Made by a program: the position numbers and the translations under genes. The notes below the pieces were generated by a model that worked only from the letters and a program-made list of their open reading frames with translations, did not search any database and was not told where the DNA came from. Positions 18,208 to 27,432 of a stretch of DNA of 64,000 nucleotides are shown here, piece by piece. The number at the start of each line of letters is the position of its first letter. The first letter of the stretch is position 1. This stretch comes from Shewanella inventionis (lineage in GTDB: Bacteria; Pseudomonadota; Gammaproteobacteria; Enterobacterales; Shewanellaceae): positions 1 to 64,000 of the forward strand of contig NZ_BMII01000004.1 in NCBI RefSeq assembly GCF_014641855.1, given 5' to 3'.

Positions 18208-20259
18208 CTATTTTGCAGTCCAACGGTCCATCCAACCTAATACGTTTTTGTACCATTGCTGTAAGTTGTCTTGATTTAAAATCCAGTGATTTTCGTCTGG
18301 AAACACTAACAACTCAGATGGAATACCATTACGCTGCATGTAGGTATATGCCGCTAAACCTTGACCATAAGGTACACGGTAATCTTTTTCACCGTGGATC
18401 ACTAACATAGGCGTTTTCCAGTTTTCAACATAGTTAACTGGGTTAAACTTCTCATAAAGTGCTTTGTTCTTGTCGTATGAGCCGCCAAACTCATATTCAG
18501 GGAACCATAACTCTTCAGTTACATAGTACATTGAGCGCATGTCAAAAAGACCGGCATGGTTAACAAGACACTTGAATCCATCGTTCCATTGGCCCTGGAT
18601 CCAGTTCATCATGTAACCGCCATATGAGCCACCTAATGCACACGCATTATTCGCATCTAACCAAGGTTGTTGCGCCGTAACGGCTGCTATACCTTTTTTA
18701 AGATCTTCAAGTGGCTTGCCGCCCCAATCTTTGCCGATAGAATCGGTAAATGCCTGGCCATAACCGGTAGAACCATGAAAGTCGACCATGACAACACCAT
18801 AGCCTGCACCAGCCCATAATTGCGCATTCCAGCGACCACTAAAACTGTTGCCAAATGAGCCTTGTGGACCACCATGGACTAAATACGCTATCGGGTATTT
18901 TTTACCTTCTTCATAATTAGCTGGCTTAATCCAGTAACCATGAACGGTTTCGTCATTCCAGCCTTTAAAATTAAACTGCTCGTACTCACCAAATTTGATG
19001 TTAGCCAGTTTGTCTTTGTTAACATCGGTTAACTTAGTGAGTTGCTCACCTTCTGAAGTGACGCTATAGATATCACCAGGTTCAACAAGAGATGATTTTT
19101 GGAAAATCAATTTGTTGTTAGTGACCGCAATTAAACTATTGCTACCTTGATTATAAATAGGACGCACATCACCAAATTGAGTATTCACTTCAAAAATACT
19201 GACCTGGCCAACATCTTGCGCAGCAACATATAAAGTACGGCCATCAGCACTAAAACTGATTGAGTGTGGACTACGATCCCACAAAGGTGCGACTTCTTTT
19301 TCTTGTCCGGTTACGTTATCTCTTAACATGATACGGTAACGGTCAGCTTCATAGCCTGGTTTTGTCATGGCTAAATAAGCTAGGTAACGACCATCGGCTG
19401 AAAACGTAGGTTGTGAGTCCCAAGCTGTGTTGGCTTCTGTTAAGTTTACGGTGTCGCCGCCAGTGACAGGCACTTGCCATAAATCGTAGTTAGTGGTCCA
19501 GGCTTGATCGCGACTTGGCGCTTTTGCACTGTACACTACGTATTTACCGTCTGGGGTGAAAGTCACTTCTTCCATACCAGAAAACGGTTTAGGCGGTGTT
19601 TCTGTGTCGCGATTGGCGGTCACATTAACGGGGGCGGTAATTTTTTTACCGTTAATTTGCGCAACAAATAAATGATTACGGGCATGGTCTTCCCATGTGT
19701 CCCAATGACGCACCATTAACTGCTTGTATTCACGGCCTGATGTTTTACTTTCATCAATGGCGGTGAACTTGTCTTTAGAACAGGCTAAATCAGCACACTC
19801 TGGAAACACGCGCATGGTCATGACAACTTGTTTGCCATCTTGGGACAATTTGTAACCATTCACATCGAGAGGTAAATCAGTGACAGCAATGGCTTCACCA
19901 CCATTAAGGGCTAACTGATATAACTGGCTGCTGCCCGTACGGCTTGCCAGAAAGTAAATTGACTGGCCATCAGCTGAAAAGCTGACATCATGCTCAGTAC
20001 CTTCTGCTGAGGTCAGCTGTTTGGGTGTGGCATTTTTATTATTTAAATCAAGTAAAAATAGATCTGAACTGGCGTTACCTTGTTCATCGATCACTTTAAC
20101 GCCATAGACAAGGCTTTTACCGTCGTTTGACACGGCAGCTGAATGCACTTTATTTAAATTGACTAATTGCTGCACATTAAAAGGGGTCGGCTGAGCCGCA
20201 AGTGCTGATGTTGCCATTCCTGCGGCAACCAGTGCAAATAATACAGAGGACTTTTTCAT
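18208..20259 (-). CDS. Secreted S9 family prolyl oligopeptidase-type peptidase
   Basis: A 683-residue exported serine peptidase. A signal peptide of about 22 residues ends SALAA. A beta-propeller of WD40/TolB-like repeats (FSADGQSIYFLA, FTPDGKYVVYSA, FSADGRYLAYLA, FSADGRTLYVAA) covers about 40-400. An alpha/beta-hydrolase domain follows, with nucleophile Ser545 in GGSYGGYM, Asp626 in GEKDYRVP and His658 in DENHW. This is the dipeptidyl-peptidase IV/acylaminoacyl-peptidase architecture, common in protein-degrading marine bacteria, and would trim peptides in the periplasm. It is a single-gene unit with its own terminator. Confidence 0.93.
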   Translation of the reverse strand: MKKSSVLFALVAAGMATSALAAQPTPFNVQQLVNLNKVHSAAVSNDGKSLVYGVKVIDEQGNASSDLFLLDLNNKNATPKQLTSAEGTEHDVSFSADGQSIYFLASRTGSSQLYQLALNGGEAIAVTDLPLDVNGYKLSQDGKQVVMTMRVFPECADLACSKDKFTAIDESKTSGREYKQLMVRHWDTWEDHARNHLFVAQINGKKITAPVNVTANRDTETPPKPFSGMEEVTFTPDGKYVVYSAKAPSRDQAWTTNYDLWQVPVTGGDTVNLTEANTAWDSQPTFSADGRYLAYLAMTKPGYEADRYRIMLRDNVTGQEKEVAPLWDRSPHSISFSADGRTLYVAAQDVGQVSIFEVNTQFGDVRPIYNQGSNSLIAVTNNKLIFQKSSLVEPGDIYSVTSEGEQLTKLTDVNKDKLANIKFGEYEQFNFKGWNDETVHGYWIKPANYEEGKKYPIAYLVHGGPQGSFGNSFSGRWNAQLWAGAGYGVVMVDFHGSTGYGQAFTDSIGKDWGGKPLEDLKKGIAAVTAQQPWLDANNACALGGSYGGYMMNWIQGQWNDGFKCLVNHAGLFDMRSMYYVTEELWFPEYEFGGSYDKNKALYEKFNPVNYVENWKTPMLVIHGEKDYRVPYGQGLAAYTYMQRNGIPSELLVFPDENHWILNQDNLQQWYKNVLGWMDRWTAK

Positions 20260-20350
20260 TGTTATGGAGTCTCAATTGTTTTTAGTAGTGATTGTGAGCC
20301 GTGTTGTGCTGGCTTACAACAAAGATATATTGCAGACTAGCGAAAGCAAA

Positions 20351-20396
20351 ACGCTCAGGCAACAGGCCTTTTGTAAACAGCTGTAAACCTGAGCGT
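20351..20396 (-). terminator. Long-loop hairpin, likely terminator of the fumarase gene
   Basis: Perfect nine-base arms ACGCTCAGG and CCTGAGCGT enclose 28 bases that contain a CAGCTG palindrome. On the minus strand the second arm is followed by TTTTGC, about 55 bases past the fumarase stop. Confidence 0.6.
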
Positions 20397-20449
20397 CTTA
20401 TCACATTGACACTGTAGTGAGTCTATGTGTTTGCCGTAAATAACGACGA

Positions 20450-22006
20450 TTATTTAGCTTTGCTATTGGCAATATTCACTTTCCATATTGCAGGGCCAGT
20501 CTCGTGAGCATTAACGCCATTTGAGTCTACCGCAACGGTCACTGGCATGTCTTGCACTTCAAACTCGTAAATGGCTTCCATTCCTAAGTCTTCGAAGGCA
20601 ACGACGCGTGCTTTTTTAATGGCTTTAGACACTAAATACGCCGCACCGCCCACAGCCATTAAATACACAGCTTTGTGCTTTTTAATCGATGCCACCGTTT
20701 CAGGGCCACGCTCAGACTTACCAATCATGCCCATTAGGCCGGTTTTTTCTAGCATCATGTCGGTGAATTTATCCATACGGGTTGCCGTTGTTGGGCCCGC
20801 TGGGCCAACCACTTCTTCACGCACTGGATCAACTGGGCCAACGTAGTAAATAAATTTACCTTTAAAATCGACACCTTCAGGTAGACCTTCGCCTGAATCT
20901 AATAACGATTGAATGCGCTTATGCGCCGCATCACGGCCGGTTAACATTTTACCGTTAAGCAATAAGGTATCACCGCTCTTCCAGGTTTCGATTTCTGCCT
21001 GTGTAATGTTATCTAAATTTACCCGATGGGTGTTCTCGCCCGCTTCGCGCGTGATTTCTGGCCAGTCAGATAAAGAAGGTGGCGCCAATTCAACAGGGCC
21101 TGTGCCGTCTAAATGAAAGTGCACATGGCGAGTTGCCGCACAGTTAGGGATCATCACCACAGGCTTTGACGCAGCATGAGTTGGCGCAGATTTGATTTTG
21201 ATGTCTAACACTGTCGTTAAGCCACCTAAACCTTGGGCACCTATGCCTAAGTTATTAGCACGCTCAAAAATGTCTAAACGTAATTTTTCTTCACTTGTTT
21301 GAGCGCCGCGAGCCATTAACTCATGAATATCAACCGGATCCATTAATGACTCTTTTGCCATTACAGCAGCTTTTTCAGCCGTGCCGCCAATGCCTATGCC
21401 GAGCATACCCGGTGGGCACCAACCCGCTCCCATAGTCGGTAAGGTTTTCTCTACCCAAGCTGCAATATCATCAGACGGGTTTAACATCGCCATTTTTGAT
21501 TTGTTTTCAGATCCGCCGCCTTTAGCTGCAATCATCACTTCAACCTGATTACCAGCAACCATATCAATGTGTACAACCGACGGTGTATTGTCTTTGGTGT
21601 TTTTGCGCACGCCAGCGGGATCGGCAACAATCGATGCACGTAATGGGTTATCTGGATTAGTGTATGCACGGCGTACACCTTCATCGACCATTTCTTGTAC
21701 TGTCATATCGGTTTTGTCCCACTGTACCGACATACCAATTTTTACAAATGTGGTGACAATCCCCGTGTCTTGACACAACGGACGCTTACCTTCGGCAGAC
21801 ATACGCGAGTTAATCAAAATTTGTGCGATCGCATCTTTAGCGGCAGCGCTTTGCTCACGTTGGTATGCATTGTACATCGCATCAACAAAGTCTTTAGGGT
21901 GATAGTAAGAAATGTACTGTAGTGAATCTGCGATACTTTCAATAAAATCAGCCTGTTTTATCACAACAGGAGAATTAGAATGAGTTGTAGGGGTATTGCT
22001 CGACAT
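20450..22006 (-). CDS. fumA: Class I (iron-sulfur) fumarate hydratase
   Basis: About 518 residues from ATG 22006 (GGAG nine bases upstream; ATG 22027 would add seven). It interconverts fumarate and malate in the citric acid cycle with a [4Fe-4S] cluster. The N-terminal alpha domain carries PLCQDTG, AKGGGSENKS and PNCAATRH, which supply cluster ligands and substrate contacts. The C-terminal beta domain has GPVDPVREEVVGPAGPTTATRMDKFTD and KKHKAVYLMAVGGAAYLVSKAI. Both domains are fused, as in the E. coli FumA/FumB enzymes. The gene stands alone. The class is secure; the A/B letter is nominal. Confidence 0.93.
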   Translation of the reverse strand: MSSNTPTTHSNSPVVIKQADFIESIADSLQYISYYHPKDFVDAMYNAYQREQSAAAKDAIAQILINSRMSAEGKRPLCQDTGIVTTFVKIGMSVQWDKTDMTVQEMVDEGVRRAYTNPDNPLRASIVADPAGVRKNTKDNTPSVVHIDMVAGNQVEVMIAAKGGGSENKSKMAMLNPSDDIAAWVEKTLPTMGAGWCPPGMLGIGIGGTAEKAAVMAKESLMDPVDIHELMARGAQTSEEKLRLDIFERANNLGIGAQGLGGLTTVLDIKIKSAPTHAASKPVVMIPNCAATRHVHFHLDGTGPVELAPPSLSDWPEITREAGENTHRVNLDNITQAEIETWKSGDTLLLNGKMLTGRDAAHKRIQSLLDSGEGLPEGVDFKGKFIYYVGPVDPVREEVVGPAGPTTATRMDKFTDMMLEKTGLMGMIGKSERGPETVASIKKHKAVYLMAVGGAAYLVSKAIKKARVVAFEDLGMEAIYEFEVQDMPVTVAVDSNGVNAHETGPAIWKVNIANSKAK

Positions 22007-22196
22007 AGTGGGCGCTCCAGCAGCCATTGCGGCCTAACATTATTATCTTTAACACACAGTTGGGTATTATCTATGAATCGCTCAAATAAATGACGACTCA
22101 TTAGACGCTTACCAAACTGAGGTTAACTATTTAGACCAATATGATACTCTTTCCATCCTTTTTGGGCTACATCACATTTTTAGATAAGGGTCATCG

Positions 22197-23633
22197 ATGT
22201 TTGCGCGGGCAAAAAATGCACTTTATGGGCAAAAATTAGATTGGCAAATTGAGACAAAACAACTGTTTGCATTATTTTGTGACACCCCATGGGCGATGTT
22301 ACTCGACTCAGCTCATGCCGCTCATGCCGATGCTAAGTATGATGTTATTGCCATTAATCCCATCGCCACATTAACCAGTGATGAGGGCAAGTGTCAGTTT
22401 ACTGCAATTGATCCTAATATTGCGCAGCTCAACATCGCCTTTGCTGATGCACAAACGCCACTTGAAACCTTAGCCCATATCCACCATTTACTTTATCCCG
22501 CGGTTCAAGCATGTGAACACCCTTTTAGTGTCGGTGCAGTTGGTGCTTGGGGTTATGATTTGGGTCGCAGCATTGAAAAACTGCCTGAAATAGCCAACAA
22601 AGATATTCACTTAAAAGAGATGAATATAGGATTTTATGATTTCTGCCTGCTCTACAGCTATGAGGAAAAATCTTGGTATGCATATCATTTTAATGGAAAA
22701 TCTGCGCTTGATTTTGAGGTGAATTTAATTCACTCAAAAATACAATCTAAACACAAAGATAATGTAGATGCTCACGTCGGCGCACAAGATTTTAGCTTAA
22801 CATCAGCATGGAAAAATCAAATAACAGAGCAAGAATACCAGCGTAAATTTGCTCAGGTGCAGCAATATTTACTCAGCGGTGACTGCTATCAAATCAATTT
22901 AACCCAGCGCTTTGAAGCGCAATATCAAGGTGACGAATGGCAAGCGTATTGTGCATTGTCTTGTGCTAACCAAGCGCCCTTTTCTGCATTTATGCGTTTA
23001 CCTGAGCATTGTGTACTATCCATTTCGCCTGAACGCTTTATCCGCTTACAGCATAATGTTATCGAAACCAAACCCATCAAAGGCACCTTGCCACGTAATA
23101 TTGACCCTAGCTTAGACTTGCTTGCAGCTGACACATTACGTGGATCTGAGAAAGATCGCGCCGAGAATGTCATGATTGTGGATTTACTGCGTAACGACAT
23201 TGGTAAAGTCGCCGCAGCTGGCAGTGTTAAGGTGCCGTCGTTATTTGCAATTGAAAGCTTTCCTGCTGTACATCATTTAGTGAGCACGGTAACAGCCACA
23301 CTGGCAGCGGATCATAACGCCTTTGATTTACTCCAGGCCGCCTTTCCTGGCGGTTCGATTACCGGCGCCCCCAAAATACGCGCCATGCAAATTATCGAAG
23401 AGTTAGAACCATCAAGACGAAACCTGTATTGCGGCAGTATTGGTTACATCAGCCAGGACGGCAATATGGACACCAGCATTACCATTCGCACCTTAGTGAC
23501 CGAGCAAAACAACATATATTGTTGGGCGGGCGGCGGTATTGTGGCCGATTCTGATGCAAAAGCGGAATATCAAGAAAGCTTTGATAAAGTCAGTAAAATC
23601 TTGCCCTTGTTAGAGAATCTGAATAAACAATAA
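22197..23633 (+). CDS. pabB: Aminodeoxychorismate synthase component I
   Basis: A 478-residue chorismate-utilising enzyme. With PabA it converts chorismate and glutamine to 4-amino-4-deoxychorismate for folate synthesis. Signatures: PIKGTLPR with the lysine nucleophile that marks PabB and not TrpE, DRAENVMIVDLLRNDIGKV, the SFPAVHHLVSTV block, and FPGGSITGAPKIRAM. The N-terminal part (about 1-170) is the divergent non-catalytic region. The ATG has AAGGG six bases upstream. No folate or trp gene is adjacent. It is convergent with the HD-domain gene, with only 22 bases between stops and no clear terminator. Confidence 0.93.
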   Translation: MFARAKNALYGQKLDWQIETKQLFALFCDTPWAMLLDSAHAAHADAKYDVIAINPIATLTSDEGKCQFTAIDPNIAQLNIAFADAQTPLETLAHIHHLLYPAVQACEHPFSVGAVGAWGYDLGRSIEKLPEIANKDIHLKEMNIGFYDFCLLYSYEEKSWYAYHFNGKSALDFEVNLIHSKIQSKHKDNVDAHVGAQDFSLTSAWKNQITEQEYQRKFAQVQQYLLSGDCYQINLTQRFEAQYQGDEWQAYCALSCANQAPFSAFMRLPEHCVLSISPERFIRLQHNVIETKPIKGTLPRNIDPSLDLLAADTLRGSEKDRAENVMIVDLLRNDIGKVAAAGSVKVPSLFAIESFPAVHHLVSTVTATLAADHNAFDLLQAAFPGGSITGAPKIRAMQIIEELEPSRRNLYCGSIGYISQDGNMDTSITIRTLVTEQNNIYCWAGGGIVADSDAKAEYQESFDKVSKILPLLENLNKQ

Positions 23634-23655
23634 TACGCTGATATTTTCTAAGCCG

Positions 23656-24282
23656 TTAAATCTCAGTACTTAATTGAGCCAAAAAGCTTTTCATATACTT
23701 AATTCTTTTGCTGGCTTCTATTTTTGCAGATTCGGTGTGCATGGTGTCAGCAAGCTTAAATAATTTTGTGAAGAAGTGGTCAATCGCAAAAAGCCGATCA
23801 TTGGCTTGTCTGTTGATACAAAATGGGTCATCTACATGGTATAAGCTCACACCAAGGCTGGTGCTGACTTGAAGACACCTTGCAATGCCAATGGCCCCTA
23901 ATGCATCTAGCCTGTCGGCATCTTGAACTATTTGAGCTTCGAGACTTTGTGGCTTAATATTGGCACTGTAACTGTGGGCGACAATCGCATGGTGAATGGC
24001 GGGCAGTAGTGTTTTGGGATAGTCAATATTGCGCAAAAACGCGATCGCTTTATCTGCCGCAAAACGAGAGCTCTGAGCACGGTCTGGATGATTTTTAGCA
24101 AACGAAAAACAATCGTGTAAATAGGCTGCGGGTACCACAACGTCCATGTTTGCACCTTCACTTAAGCATAACGATTTGGCCATGTTAACGACTCTACACA
24201 CATGACGAATATCATGGGCTAAATCTTGTTGCATTTCTATTTTAATAAATTCAATCAATTGATCTTCATATTGTTCGATCAT
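23656..24282 (-). CDS. yedJ: HD domain phosphohydrolase, YedJ-like
   Basis: A 208-residue cytosolic HD-superfamily protein. The start at 24282 is set by AAGGA five bases upstream of the ATG; the frame extends further up but without a ribosome site. Metal-binding blocks: DLAHDIRHVCRV (first His), YLHDCFSFAKNHP (His-Asp), AIHHAIVAHSYSANI and IVQDADRLDALGAIG (Asp). These match E. coli YedJ closely, including the spacing and the ALGAIGIAR stretch. The substrate is not established; HD proteins of this kind hydrolyse phosphate esters, often nucleotides. Confidence 0.85.
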   Translation of the reverse strand: MIEQYEDQLIEFIKIEMQQDLAHDIRHVCRVVNMAKSLCLSEGANMDVVVPAAYLHDCFSFAKNHPDRAQSSRFAADKAIAFLRNIDYPKTLLPAIHHAIVAHSYSANIKPQSLEAQIVQDADRLDALGAIGIARCLQVSTSLGVSLYHVDDPFCINRQANDRLFAIDHFFTKLFKLADTMHTESAKIEASKRIKYMKSFLAQLSTEI

Positions 24283-24567
24283 GCTATTCCTTGCGCGGCT
24301 CACTGATTTATAGTTTCTACTCATATTGGCAATGTATAAAACCAATGCCATACATCAAAGCATGCTAATGACTGATTAGCCACAATAAAACCCTTTTTCT
24401 GTTAAAGCATACACAAACAAATAAAAACCAAAATTCAGGTTATTTCTATGACTAAACACGCCATGGCGAAATAAAGGCTCATAATTTTTGACCGATTGTT
24501 CAAAATAATGTTGAGCGTTCACTCAAAATCTGTTTCAATATTAGCCCTAATAGAAAAGGAGTGACTC

Positions 24568-25245
24568 ATGCTTAAGTTTTTTTTCCATCCAGGCCCTAAC
24601 CCAATGAAAGTTGCATTGTTTCTTGCCGAAACCGGTTTACCTTTTGAACTGGTGCCTGTTGATACCCTTAAAGGTGAGCAACATACTGCTGAATTTAAAG
24701 CGATTAACCCAAATGCTAAAACCCCTGCAATTGAAGACAATGGCGTCAGAGTATTCGATTCAAACGCGATTTTATTATACTTAGCTGAAAAGTCTGGTCA
24801 GCTTTTAGGTAAAGCTGAAGACCGCGGTGAACTGCTATCATGGTTAATGTTTGTTGCAACTGGTCTTGGCCCTTTTTCTGGTCAATGTGTGCACTTTAGA
24901 CACCATGCGCCTGAGAAAATTGCTTATGCCACTAACCGATATTTACGTGAAGCCCAACGCCATTATGAAGTGTTAAACGAACATTTAGCGGGTCGTCAAT
25001 ACCTGGTCGGCAATGAATACACTATTGCTGATGTATCTGCTTGGGGCTGGATTGACAAAGCAACGGTAGTACTAGGCGAAGAAGGCTTAACACCTTACCC
25101 TCATTTACAGCGCTGGTTTGAGAGCATAAGTTCACGACCAGCCGTTGAAACTGCCCGTAACCTCGGTAAAGATATTGCTTTTAAAGGTGAGTTTGATGAA
25201 GAAGCAAAACGAGCTTTCTTCCCGCAAAATTTCCCAAAAGCTTAA
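24568..25245 (+). CDS. Glutathione S-transferase family protein
   Basis: A 225-residue two-domain GST. The thioredoxin-fold N-domain (1-80) has FFHPGPNPMKVALFLAETG with the glutathione-activating polar residue near the first loop, NPNAKTPAIEDNG (cis-proline) and the Asp-Ser pair in VFDSNAILLYLAE. The all-helical C-domain ends with YTIADVSAWGW, the N-capping/hydrophobic staple motif. AAGGAG lies seven bases before the ATG. It resembles the YfcG/GstB-type bacterial GSTs, many of which act as disulfide-bond reductases. The substrate is unknown. Monocistronic with its own terminator. Confidence 0.88.
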   Translation: MLKFFFHPGPNPMKVALFLAETGLPFELVPVDTLKGEQHTAEFKAINPNAKTPAIEDNGVRVFDSNAILLYLAEKSGQLLGKAEDRGELLSWLMFVATGLGPFSGQCVHFRHHAPEKIAYATNRYLREAQRHYEVLNEHLAGRQYLVGNEYTIADVSAWGWIDKATVVLGEEGLTPYPHLQRWFESISSRPAVETARNLGKDIAFKGEFDEEAKRAFFPQNFPKA

Positions 25246-25280
25246 CTAAACCAATATTCAGTTAACAAGCTCAAGTCATT

Positions 25281-25314
25281 AAAAACGCGTATTGCTTTGC
25301 ATTACGCGTTTTTA
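25281..25314 (+). terminator. Rho-independent terminator of the GST gene
   Basis: Arms AAAAACGCGTA and TACGCGTTTTT form an 11-base stem with T-rich 3' end, 36 bases after the stop. Confidence 0.9.
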
Positions 25315-25477
25315 TTTAGCCATTTTCACCATAAAGTCCACAACGCGATGAGTGAGGTAATCAATATGCCACGTTGTGATTATTTACTGCTGATATTGCA
25401 CAATTTAACTTGTTCTTATGAGGTAATTTTTCTACTGTTACTGTAGCGTTTAAATATGATTATCAATGAGGTAAATC

Positions 25478-27199
25478 ATGAATACTCACTTACATCATCA
25501 AGTTAACCAATGGTTTGAACAAGACCCCGACCCAAAAACCCAACGGGCTTTAAAAATCCTGATTGATAACCAAGATGAAAGCACGTTAACAGATATGTTT
25601 TCTGGGCGTTTAGCGTTTGGCACTGCAGGACTTAGAGGTGTCGTAGGTCCTGGTCCCATGGCCATGAACCGCTTAGTTGTTAGGCAAACTACCGCAGGTT
25701 TGGGGGCATATTTATTATCACAAATAAGTTACGCCGCTTCGCGCGGTGTAATTATTGGGTATGACGGTCGCCATGATTCATACACTTTTGCCCATGATGC
25801 TGCTAGCGTGCTCACCGCAATGGGCTTTACCGTTCGATTAACAGCGCAGGTTGCACCAACGCCACTCGTGGCATTTGGGGTAAAACACTTTAATGCAGCA
25901 GCCGGTATTGTCGTTACAGCGAGTCATAACCCACCACAGTACAACGGTTATAAAGTGTATTGGGAAAATGGCGCACAGATTATTCCACCGCACGATTCAG
26001 GTATTGCAGCCAGAATTGAGCATGCAGCAACTCAAACGATCCCATTTATGGATTTGGAACTGGCTGAAGAGCAAGACAAACTCATTTGGCTCAAAGATGA
26101 GTTTTATCAAACTTATCGTCATGGCATACACAATGCGACTATTTTACAACAGCATGCCAACACAAGTAAGGTCAGTTTAGCCTACACCGCCATGCATGGC
26201 GTGGGCGCTAATATGGCTGAAGCGGTGTTACACGATGCAGGCTTTAAACAAGTTTATTCTGTAGAAGCTCAACGCGAGCCAGATGGCGACTTTCCCACCG
26301 TCAACTTCCCAAACCCTGAAGAAGAAGGCGCAATGGATTTAGTCATAGCAGAAGCGAACAAGCATCGAGCCATGCTGGCTTGCGCTAACGATCCAGATGC
26401 TGACCGCTTTGCTGTTGCGGTACGTACTTCTGATAATGACTATAAAATGTTAACTGGCGATCAGGTAGGCGTATTACTTGGCGAATATTTGTTATCAAAC
26501 GCACCAGCACATCAACGTTTAGTCGGCACGACGATTGTCTCTTCAAGTTTATTGTCTAAAGTCGCTCAGTCGTTTCATGCAAGCTGTTATACCACGCTCA
26601 CCGGATTTAAATGGTTAATGAATGTGGGCATAAACAGATGCGAAGCTGATAACCAATTTTTATTTGCCTATGAAGAGGCCCTTGGTTATACCGTAGGCAG
26701 TATGGTATGGGACAAAGACGGCTTGTCAGCCCTGGTTGCTTTTGCTCAAATGTGCGCAAAACTGGCAGAAAAAGGCCAAACAGTTTGGGATAAGTTAGAG
26801 CAAATTTATCGCCAACATGGCTTTCACTTAAATGCACAGATAAGTATTGCCCTTAAACCTGACACGCCAAATATTGGCGAGTATTTACGTCAACAACCAC
26901 CTGAAAAAATTGCCGATTATACGGTGCAGTTCTGGGATGACTTGAGCCAATCACGTCGTACATTTTGCGATGGTAGCACCGCTGTGATTGATTTACCTAA
27001 AAGCGATGTATTGATTTACAGTTTAGAAAATGACGCCAGAGTGATAGTGAGACCCTCGGGGACTGAGCCTAAAATTAAGTGTTATTACGAAGTGGTAGAA
27101 AGCATGGATGAAACAGATACCTGGGCCACAGCACAAATGCGCGCTCAACAAACAATGGCAAACTTTATTAAAGCTCATCAAGCCAGTTTGCCTGAGTAA
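25478..27199 (+). CDS. Phosphohexomutase (phosphoglucomutase/phosphomannomutase family)
   Basis: A 573-residue alpha-D-phosphohexomutase, larger than PgmA-type enzymes and closer to the PGM2/PgcA branch. Motifs: FGTAGLRG (47-54), the phosphoserine loop TASHNPPQYNGYK with Ser149, the metal-binding DPDADR (305-310), the sugar-binding FAYEEALGY and the phosphate-binding RPSGTEPKIK near the C-terminus. It most likely interconverts glucose-6-phosphate and glucose-1-phosphate. That would feed glgC and use the product of glgP in the cluster a few kilobases downstream. AGGT precedes the ATG. Confidence 0.9.
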   Translation: MNTHLHHQVNQWFEQDPDPKTQRALKILIDNQDESTLTDMFSGRLAFGTAGLRGVVGPGPMAMNRLVVRQTTAGLGAYLLSQISYAASRGVIIGYDGRHDSYTFAHDAASVLTAMGFTVRLTAQVAPTPLVAFGVKHFNAAAGIVVTASHNPPQYNGYKVYWENGAQIIPPHDSGIAARIEHAATQTIPFMDLELAEEQDKLIWLKDEFYQTYRHGIHNATILQQHANTSKVSLAYTAMHGVGANMAEAVLHDAGFKQVYSVEAQREPDGDFPTVNFPNPEEEGAMDLVIAEANKHRAMLACANDPDADRFAVAVRTSDNDYKMLTGDQVGVLLGEYLLSNAPAHQRLVGTTIVSSSLLSKVAQSFHASCYTTLTGFKWLMNVGINRCEADNQFLFAYEEALGYTVGSMVWDKDGLSALVAFAQMCAKLAEKGQTVWDKLEQIYRQHGFHLNAQISIALKPDTPNIGEYLRQQPPEKIADYTVQFWDDLSQSRRTFCDGSTAVIDLPKSDVLIYSLENDARVIVRPSGTEPKIKCYYEVVESMDETDTWATAQMRAQQTMANFIKAHQASLPE

Positions 27200-27227
27200 T
27201 ATATTTATATTTAATGGGCAAATGTTA

Positions 27228-27253
27228 AACACCTGTTACATTTAACAGGTGTT
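27228..27253 (+). terminator. Strong hairpin after the phosphohexomutase gene
   Basis: Perfect 11-base arms AACACCTGTTA and TAACAGGTGTT with loop CATT. It is placed as a terminator 29 bases after the stop, but no uninterrupted T-run follows (ACCACTTGTTT). Confidence 0.6.
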
Positions 27254-27388
27254 ACCACTTGTTTAAAACATTAATTTAACACATTGTGATCATTAAAAAA
27301 ATTCACTATAACTGTGTGTCATTAGTTATGCATCTTTAAACTAATTGACAATAGATTAAACTGATCTATTAAACGGTGAATTTACTCT

Positions 27389-27418
27389 ATAATGTTATAA
27401 AAATTATCATAACGTTAT
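27389..27418. promoter_or_regulatory. Two decamer dyads before the TonB receptor gene
   Basis: ATAATGTTAT (27389-27398) and the perfect palindrome ATAACGTTAT (27409-27418) have centres 20 bases apart, two turns of the helix. The first overlaps a TATAAT hexamer at 27388-27393. The arrangement suits two dimers of one repressor covering the promoter and leader. Confidence 0.35.
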
Positions 27419-27432
27419 AGCAGGATGATGAA

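Noticed and set aside
24283..24351. Longer N-terminus for the YedJ-like protein
   Set aside because: The ATG at 24282 has AAGGA at ideal spacing and matches E. coli YedJ's start; the upstream codons have no site.
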